The notes under the pieces: model-generated | What the model was told of the DNA's origin: nothing | The model's input: the letters and a program-made list of their open reading frames with translations, nothing else | Database searches by the model: none | Program-made: the position numbers and the translations under genes | DNA from: Chelydra serpentina | Taxonomy: Eukaryota; Chordata; Testudines; Chelydridae | Assembly (NCBI GenBank): GCA_037349315.1 | Contig: JBAIAC010000033.1 | Location: forward strand, 10,992,001 to 11,056,000 | Direction of reading: 5' to 3' | Length of the DNA stretch: 64,000 nucleotides | Shown here: piece by piece, positions 56,126-64,000 of the stretch | Numbering within the stretch: position 1 is the stretch's first letter | Layout of the letters: every line of letters begins with the position of its first letter

Positions 56126-56342
56126 AAGAAAGAAAAACTTGTAGCACCCTAGAGACTAAGACATTTATTTCAGCATAAGCTTTCGTGGGTTAGTACCCAC
56201 TTCATCGGATGCATCCGATGAAGTGGGTACTAACCCACGAAAGCTTATGCTGAAATAAATTTGTTAGTCTCTAAGGTGCTATAAGTTTTTCTTTCTTATT
56301 TTCGTTTTGCTGACACAGACTAATACGGCTACTACACTGAAA
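56126..56342. mobile_element. Palindromic PLE insertion with 12-bp duplication
   Basis: Two inverted copies of the PLE 3' tail meet at the symmetric centre GGATGCATCC. The left arm is minus-oriented and the right arm plus-oriented, about 87 bp each with roughly five differences. Only the right copy continues to the terminal gactaatacggctactacactgaaa. The insertion is flanked by exact CCACATCCAAGT (56114-56125 and 56343-56354). This is an inverted PLE copy with precise ends. Confidence 0.92.
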
Positions 56343-56354
56343 CCACATCCAAGT

Positions 56355-58381
56355 GTTTGTGGAGTGCCATGCTCCTAAGTGCCCGAACAGCATAATATTT
56401 TCCTCATGCAGTTTGTTACCGAAAATGTAGAGGCCTGCAAGGGAAAGGAGTATGCTGCTTTCTCTACCTGACACTTCTAGAGTACATGAGTTGGGGGTGG
56501 GGAGAATGCAGTATTCTTGCACACTTTCAGATGGCCATGTGGTCACCAAATTTCTTGATCCAGATCCTGGTGTGTGCTACAGCCACTTTTCAATGCTGAT
56601 ACAAAGCAGCTCCAAAGCTGGTGTGTCTGACCATGAGAGGATCTTTGTGGTGTAGGGGCTGTTCCACTGGTAAAGAGCTAGTGTAATGACTCCTACACGG
56701 TCTCCCTTCCTGCAGCAAATGCAGGAGATATAGCTGAGATAAGAGGCATGGCAAGGGCATGTTTATACCCACTTGTACCCAGCTGCTGTATTAGCATCTC
56801 AGGGCCATTGGCTTATGCCGAGGGACCAGTCTAGCATGCTGCTGGGCCAGAATAGGGGGAGGACAAAGGTGGCTAAAAGCCACCTCTGCATTCTCCCTCC
56901 CGAGTTGTGCTGTGCGCTCAACTGCTGCAGCTGGGCTATTATTTCTCACCCAGTTCAGATTACGTGCTGGAAAAGACTTTTGTTCCCTTCATCTCAGAAG
57001 GACACGGCAGGATGGATTACTTCAGATAGATCACTCTCTTTCTAGGACTCTTCTCCAAAAAACATTGTTTAGATTCCATTGACCCACTTGTTGTTTGGGG
57101 GCTCCAAAAGCTGTTAGAAAGGAGCAGTGCTTGGAATTAAGTGGGCTTCCTTCCACAGATCTGTCTGCATGTTGGAGAGTCTTTAATACCTTCAGACATT
57201 AAATTAAGAATCTTTTTTGCTGCTTTCTTTTCCAGAGTGCACTGTTATACCTCCAGACAAGTGCACGTTTCTACACAAAGGACTGGAATCAATAACCAGA
57301 AAAAGAAACTTGGGTGTTTAAAAAAAAAAAAAAAAGACTTCCCGAGGAAGCCTGCGTGTAGTCTCTACGTATCGGGAGCTCTCTTGCTCTACTCAGTTTT
57401 ACATTGCTATTAAGTGAACTGACTGCAGAGGAATTACTCTTGTTATACTCTGGGGTGAGGGAGAACTGGACTCCTAGTGTAACTCACAGCTTTTTTCTTC
57501 ATTGTAACCAATTATCCATGGTATCTTCATAAATTGACTCTTGATACAGTTGGTACATTATATTAACTTCTCCTTTTGTCTGGGATGCTTTAATTATGAC
57601 AAACTCTTGAGCCTAAGCATTTCAGAGTGGAATACTTCGTAATAGCATGCTCTCTCTTCCTTCGCAGACTATATGGCTATGAATTGCCATTGTTCTGTTG
57701 CTCAGTTTGGTAAAGCAAGAGTCTTTCCAATAACTTTTCATAATGGCTTGGCTGGGATATTTTCATTATTAGAATCAAAGTCGTTGCATGAAGGATCGGC
57801 TTATGGGTTGCCCAGTGATGCTTTTGTGGCAAATGATTTCCTCACCTCTTTCATATCGGGAACATTTATTTATACAATACAATGCAACATTTCACAACAG
57901 TACAAAGGTTTTAAATATAGGACACAGTCAGCTTGTCTATCCTTTCTTGATCTGGGGTATTATTATTTGTCTGGTTTTATTCTGTCTCCAAGGTCTTTTG
58001 AAGTATGAGGGCTGTTTTAATAGGACATAATGCTCAGTTTACCTACTTCAGAGAAAATTGTGGACAATATTACCTCTGACTATTGTTTCTTTATGGAAGG
58101 AGTACAGTAAAGCCAGGAAAAGATCAGTCATGTGACAAAGGCATAGCCAAGCCCTAATTTTGACCTTTACATACGCTTTTCTAAGAAGGGTGCAGTGGAG
58201 GACAACACAGACTGATTCAAACACCTATGAATGTTAATCAGAGCCAAGATTGCTAGGCAAAAGTTTGTTGAACTGGAGATGAGATTGTAAGTGCATATTG
58301 GCATTGTAAGAAAATAACCTTCTCAAGAATTGTAGCTACTAAAAACAAATGTTAGGATATTCTGATTTTCTAACATTTGGG

Positions 58382-58412
<31 letters not shown>

Positions 58413-61029
58413 TTTGTTTTTGTTTTTTGTTTTAAGATTAAAGGGACACTATCAATCTGAAATCTAGTCAATTTCTAAAGATACATTGGGAGTAGTTTCA
58501 GGTAGGACACTTTCCCCTGATTTTTCCCCTGCCATTTCTGGGGGCTTCATAATTGCATTTCTGTGTGATTCATCTCCGACTTTGACAAAAAAATTTATCC
58601 TCTTGCTAAATAAGCCACACAATTTTATAAAAATAAGCCGCAAAAATTGAACATGACAAATATATATGACCTAATAAAAGTCATTTAGAGAAGTAGAAGG
58701 GGAAGCAAACACAGGTTTAAAATGGAAAGCTTGTTGCACCTTGACCATGGAGAGAGATTCATTGTCTTGTTACAAGAAGATTCCGTTCACGTTCGTGTTT
58801 TCAAAGCAACCCTATTGTCATTTGGGGAACTGGGTATCAACTTAACCTACCCTACTCAGGACTTGTGGGTTTATAAATCTAAAACCTTCCTAATCAACTT
58901 GATACAGATGATATCCCTGTGGGTTTCCTCCTCACCTGACATCTATTAATTCAGTCTCTGCTCATGATTCATGTCAGAATAGTACATTTATCATGTAATC
59001 ATCAATCCTATCATTACATCTATGAAATCCACATTTCAACAATTAGCATATTTATAGAGTTGAAAAGCTCTTCAGTGGATTTTAGAGGCAAATCATCATC
59101 TTCAAGTACAAATACATACATGTTCAGTATAACCTTCTCTCCGATTCCCATAGTGATGACTCACAGGGTAGTGTAAGTTTAAATGAACAGATGAATGAAC
59201 CAAAAACAATTCATAAGAAAGCTGCATCAATACTAAGGGACTTGGTTATTCCCAGTACAGTGAGACTGTCTCCAGTACAAGCCTTGTTTTAGATGATCAC
59301 TTTTAAAATCTTTCCAGAGGTTCCAGAAGCATTTTGTTTGACTTCTGTTAGGCAGCTGCTTTCTAACATGATTTTTATAAGGGAGGTTTTACTTTATAAT
59401 TATTTATGCCAAACAGAATTTCATCTCTCCCCAAATGTGTTTGGGAGGAGCAACCAGTTTAATACAGATACTAGTAATATTTCTACTTCTCTTGTTCCAG
59501 GGCTTAATCCCTATCCTATAGGGATCTCCTACATCATGAAGAAGCTAAGGGAAACTGCCTCCCAACAAACAGGGCCTTTGCACTCTCATGTGGCGCTGAT
59601 TCCTCTGTTTTACAGGAAACCATTAGCTTAGGCTAGATCTTTTGAAAATTTTGACTGCACTCATTCTTTTGCATTTTCCAAGAAAAATGCTTGAGCTCTG
59701 GTAATTTCTGCAGTAAAATGTGTATTTGCTCCACATAGGCTAATGCAAGAATATGCTTTAACAATGGCAAACTGCAGCACAACACCTCATTTTCACATGA
59801 CAATGTTTATGAATTTTGTGGGAATTAGATCCCTGTCATCCAGATTTCAGAGATGAGTTTGATTTTTGTAATTAATAAACAGTTTAAGAGTTACTGTATG
59901 ATTGAAGCCCCCATACCACCAACTGCAAACATTCAGTGTCCCACGGCGTATACCAGATGTGCAGGGTATATACAAGTTATCCAGCTTGATAAAGTTGCTG
60001 TAGTACACACTGCTTTTTGAGAGTGTTGTGAATGTAGTGCACTGGAGGTGATCCAAAGGACGCATACTGTGCATAGATTAATAGATAGGAGCAGCTAATA
60101 GGTAGACCATACTTTACTGAGATGTCTGTCATTTTATTCAGACTATCTATGCTTTAAGAGATATTTGGTTTTTCTTTTTCTTTTTAGAAGACAAATCTTG
60201 CTCAATGTTATTTGCTATTGAACTTTCCTTAAATTAAAAAGAGTGATTATAAATCACTAGAAAATACTTTTAAAAAGCCACTCAAGTTTCATAGCTACTT
60301 CCAGTAGCCATTGTCAGTAGCTGGCAAGATACCCGATCCTACCAGAAAGATAAATATCAAGGGAAACGTAGCTTGGCTTGCCATATATTTAAGTCAACAA
60401 GACAAAATAGGTTACACAGCACATACCTATTCTGAGTTGTTGTATAAATCTAGATGACGGAAGCTTTATGCTTCAGGTTAAAGTATTTTTATGAGCTTTC
60501 TTATTGCACGTGTGTATGCACAGAGATTAAAGAGGGAGGTTTCTGTGTTTATAGCGAATATACAGATAATGGCAAATGACAGGATATAGAAAAATGTACA
60601 GGTTGAAAGAGTGACTAAGTTTGCATGGGAGTTCATGAAAGTGAAATGCCATCTATTCACAATAAACAAAAGGTACAATCATTTACAGAATTCTATGTGA
60701 GAGGTTCCATGAGATTTAAAAGGTTAAGATATCTAATAAATTAGCTTTTGGCATATTTTCAAACCTTCTCTTACAAGGAACTTTTTAAAACTTAATTATC
60801 CTTATGGATGTTGTGTTTTTTAACACACTATTGACTCCCAGAATAGCTTCCTCTTTTCTTAACTTCCTGAGCCCCATCAGATCTCTCCAAGTGATTATGA
60901 AGATTTAGTACTCTTGAGTACCAGATACTTTATGTAACTTTGATATGTGGTGCCAGAGCTCTATTAGTTTCTGTACAAAAGTATATTCTGTCCTGGCTGG
61001 CTGCTGTTCTCAGTCCCTGCCTTTTAAAG
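56355..61029. other. Long unannotated stretch
   Basis: An A-run lies at 57319-57334 and a (GT)n tract at 58382-58409. The open frames at 57673-58008 and 59293-59631 are the longest but have no domain, and repeat ends are absent. This is the longest repeat-poor interval of the window, so exons or conserved non-coding elements, if any, could lie here. Confidence 0.4.
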
Positions 61030-61402
61030 CAGTGGTTCTCAACCAGGGGTATGCATACACCTGGGGGTATGCAGCGGTCTTTCAGGGGGTACATCAACTC
61101 ATCTAGATATTGCCTAGTTTTACAACAGGCTACATAAAAACCACTAGCAAAGTCAGGACAAACTAAAATTTCATACAGACTATGGCTTGTTTATACTGCT
61201 CTATATACTATACACTGAAAAGTACAATATTTATATTCCAATTGATTTATTTTATAATTGTGTGATAATCAGAAAGTAAGCCTTTTTCAGTAATAGTATG
61301 CTGTGACACTTTTTTAATTTTTATGTCTGATTTTGTAAGCAAGTAGTTTTGTGAAGTGAAACTTGGGGTAGGCAGGACAAATCAGACTCCAGTAGTCTGG
61401 AG
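61030..61402 (+). mobile_element. hAT element with intact left and eroded right end
   Basis: CAGTGGTTCTCAACCAGGGG and the following 'gggggtatgcagcggtct' start a hAT copy with an AT-rich interior. It fades at caatcagactccagtagtctgga-like sequence without the expected right terminal repeat. Confidence 0.75.
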
Positions 61403-61698
61403 GTGCTTTCCCCACCTTTTAATGGGTATGGGGGTGCAGGACAGGGCTTTGCTAGATGTATCTGCAATGCTTTTAAATTCTCTGAGCCAATGTTGTTTGG
61501 TTTATGGAGTTTACAAGCATTCAAAGCATTAGCAACCACAGACACCTCATCGGGCTCATGGAAGTTTTCAAAATTCATGGCATATGATTTAAGTATCTTG
61601 CCATCTAAAATATAGTCTTATGCCTTGGATCTCACTGTGGTCAAATGACTGACCTGCTTTCAAATTATGTTACAAACACTAGGAGTAAAAATCATTGA
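61403..61698. other. Short spacer
   Basis: Two antisense-overlapping 70-85-codon frames, with no domain. Confidence 0.3.
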
Positions 61699-61831
61699 AG
61701 CGCCTAAATGATTTTGGATCCTAAGTCTCAATTTCAAAAGTGACTTAGGAGCTTGTCTCTGACTTTCAATGGGATTTAAGCTACGTGCTCTTGAAAATAA
61801 TACTTGGGCTCCTAAATCACTTAGGTGCTTT
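61699..61831. repeat. Palindromic repeat, 'gcctaaatgatttt' family
   Basis: agcgcctaaatgattttgg...cctaagt is mirrored by acttgggctcctaaatcac and ttaggtgctt. Around the centre, aaaagtgacttagga and ctttcaatgggatttaag complete the family signature. Confidence 0.65.
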
Positions 61832-63025
61832 AGCAAATTTTACTCGGTAGCCTATTGACATTATTTGAAGAAGGCACACATGAAAACTTCAGACCGTGAG
61901 AGAGTTTTGAGAAGAGCAGTGAGATAATGGTCAAAACTGGGCTTTTCATGGAACTGTCTCACAGCCTTGCGTGGAGTTTTTTCCAGCTTCTCAGGAACAC
62001 CATCTCCACCAAAATGTCTTTCTGCAATTCAGAATGAGGTGTAATTTGTAGTATACTAGGAAGATACACATTTCTTTTAATGTCTGGGTTTGTATCTTAT
62101 TGCAATATTCTGTTGGGATCACATTCCCCAAGGAACATGTGGGATGAGACGATTATCCTGCAGCAAAACAGAGGAATAGAGTACATCTGGAAAAAACAAA
62201 ACAAAACTGCTCTGCTTTGAAACCATGCTGGTGACAATCCATGTTACATACCTACCCTACCTTTTCTGTTAGCATCACGAATCTAAGACAGTTGGCCTCT
62301 GGATTTCTGATAGCTAAGTACCAGATTGCAGGAAATGAGAGATTTGTTTCCCTAACAGTTTTCAAAAATTGTCTGTTAGTTTCCCAGGGCATCTGTCAAA
62401 ATGGTCTGACATTGCCATGTGTGAGGTTGGCTAGACTTTAAATGAGAGTAGGCCTGTTGCAAACTATGGCCTACATCCTCAGCTGGTGAAAATTCAGTAT
62501 CCACTCTGACTTACTTCAGCTGAGAATCTGGCCCAAAATATTGCATATTTTCCCCAAAGAAATGTGTATACTTCTAAGCAGTTGAATTTGGGAAAGGAGC
62601 ATATTTTGAAAAGGTTAGTTGTCTCCCACTGGCAACTGAATAGCTGTATGAAAGGATTGACTTTGCTGAACCAAAATGCTGTGTTGCTGATGAGGAATTT
62701 GCACTTGTCATGCTCAGATATGTTTGACGATCTGGCACGACAATTCTCCTGTCCATTGTGTTCCAGTTAAATTAATTTTAACCCGGCCAACCCCTAAACA
62801 CCTTTGATTAAGAAATACCACGGAAAGGAGACTTTTTGGTGTCATTAGATATATTGTGAGATATTTTTTTTTTCTTAATACATTCAGATTTGTCTTTGGC
62901 AATCTCCTGGATTATATGGGATGTGCAGTTTGTCCCATTACCTATAAACAATCCATATTTCTGGCATAGGGCACCTAACTATATCCATTTTTAAAAAGTT
63001 CCCATAAGCCTTGTCTTTCTCTAGA
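61832..63025. other. Unannotated stretch
   Basis: A palindromic remnant (ctacatcctcagctggtgaaa...cagctgagaatctggccc) lies at 62466-62536. No exon is recognised. Confidence 0.35.
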
Positions 63026-63035
63026 TGGCTTTTAA

Positions 63036-63064
63036 TTGGCTGGCTGGCTGGCTGGCTGGTTGGC
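63036..63064. repeat. (GGCT)n microsatellite
   Basis: Six or so near-perfect GGCT units. Confidence 0.9.
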
Positions 63065-63194
63065 AGAAGTTGCTAGCTCTTTATTTTTGAGCAGCAACGC
63101 TCTAATGGTTCTGTTCACCGCATTGCATTTCAACACATAGCTACTTGTAAATGGCAAAACGCACGCAGGGTTTGATCCAGCTCTGAGATGCATA

Positions 63195-63955
63195 GGTTAG
63201 GGCAGAGGGTGGAGTATGGGGGGGGGGGGGGGGGGATGATGAGGGCTCTGTCTGGGGATGAGGGGATTGGGGTGTGGGAGGGGCTCAGAGCTAGGGCAGA
63301 GGGTTGGGGTGTGGGAATGAGGGGTTTGGGGCATGGGAGGGGCTCAGGGCTATGGCAGAGGGTTGGGGTGAGGGCTGCAGGGTGGGGTGGGGAATGAGGG
63401 GTTTGCGGTGTGTGGGGGGCTCAGGGGTAGGGCCGGGGATGAAGGGTGCATGGTGCAGGAGGGGGCTCAGGGCTGGGGCAGAAGGTTGGGGTGCAGGGGA
63501 TGAGGGCTCTGGCTGGGGGGCTAGGGATGAGGAGTTTGGGGGTGCAGGCAGGCTGCCCTAGGGCTGGGTCCAGAGAGGAGGACTCCACAGTCCCCCCTGG
63601 CAGCACACTCACCCGGCACTGTCACTGCACGTACTCCTAGGGGCTGGGCCCCTCTCAGGTCCAGGAAGCCCCCTCACCTTCCCTGTGGTGGGTGCCGGAG
63701 GGAGGGGATTGCTATCACATGTGGCCTCCTCCCCCGCTGCCAGTCACCATAGCCTCATGGGGGATGGGGCTGCCCCTTGCCCGGTGTGGGGCAGGAGTGG
63801 TGGCGGGGGAGGGGGACACTATGGGGGAGGCCCCCGGGGGCAGCAGTCAGGGCTGGGGGAGAGACCCGGCTCTGAACATTGGTGGAGCCAGGCCCCCGGG
63901 CCTTGAATATTCCTGGAGCCTGGGCACCTCGGGCCCATACAACTCACCGCCCCTG
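63195..63955 (-). mobile_element. hAT right end with G-rich minisatellite
   Basis: The right terminus reads CAGGGGCGGTGAGTTGTATG from the minus strand. The interior from 63195 to about 63545 is an imperfect G-rich minisatellite (ggctcagggctggggcagagggttgggg...gatgaggggtttgg, roughly 60-76-bp units) including an 18-G run at 63218-63235. The opposite terminus is not seen, so the copy is truncated or highly diverged. The open frames here are low-complexity by-products. Confidence 0.65.
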
Positions 63956-64000
63956 TCTCATTCATATTTCAGAATACAACTGCAGCTATTGGACACACCA

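Noticed and set aside
63188..63906. Gly-rich protein genes at the right edge
   Set aside because: The G-rich minisatellite of a hAT element produces the frames.

Overview
The window looks like vertebrate, most probably turtle (Testudines), nuclear DNA, and I see no intact host protein-coding gene in it. The lineage call rests on the repeats: decayed CR1 LINEs, tRNA-derived SINEs ending in a CR1-like tail, a Penelope-like retroelement (PLE) with a GIY-YIG endonuclease, many non-autonomous hAT elements, fold-back MITEs, and old MIR-like SINEs. It is an inference from families I recognise, not a database result.

Layout. 0-4 kb: a (AC)n tract, a 5'-truncated PLE with an exact 12-bp target duplication, then one CR1 copy interrupted by a hAT element, a fold-back MITE and a scrap of another CR1 tail. 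4-14 kb: mostly unrecognised AT-rich sequence with a CR1 tail, a short LTR-like element and a PLE tail split by a MITE holding two strong hairpins. 14-21 kb: two adjacent SINEs, a second PLE 3' end, and a CR1 tail split by a roughly 700-bp LTR-like insertion. 20-28 kb: three complete hAT elements and a MIR. 28.3-29.0 kb: the only strong CpG-island-like segment and the best candidate for a host promoter or first exon. 30-43 kb: mostly unannotated sequence, a hAT with a perfect target duplication, an LTR-like element, a 1.3-kb composite hAT containing other hAT pieces, a 45-bp-arm hairpin, and two PLE tails of a second family. 43.9-47.9 kb: the largest element, a nearly full-length CR1 on the minus strand with ORF1 esterase, endonuclease and reverse-transcriptase remnants. 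48-56 kb: a MIR, a CR1 interrupted by another CR1 and by a 75-bp unknown block, a hAT with a perfect target duplication, and a palindromic PLE insertion. 56-64 kb: largely unrecognised, with a truncated hAT, palindromic repeats and a G-rich minisatellite at a hAT end.

The main result is the insertion history. Four PLE insertions of two sequence families carry direct repeats of about 10-14 bp, two of them have an inverted palindromic architecture, and the shared 3' region has a hammerhead-ribozyme-like core. Nothing here forms an operon or pathway. Any host function would be regulatory or non-coding, or belong to a gene whose exons are mostly outside the window.
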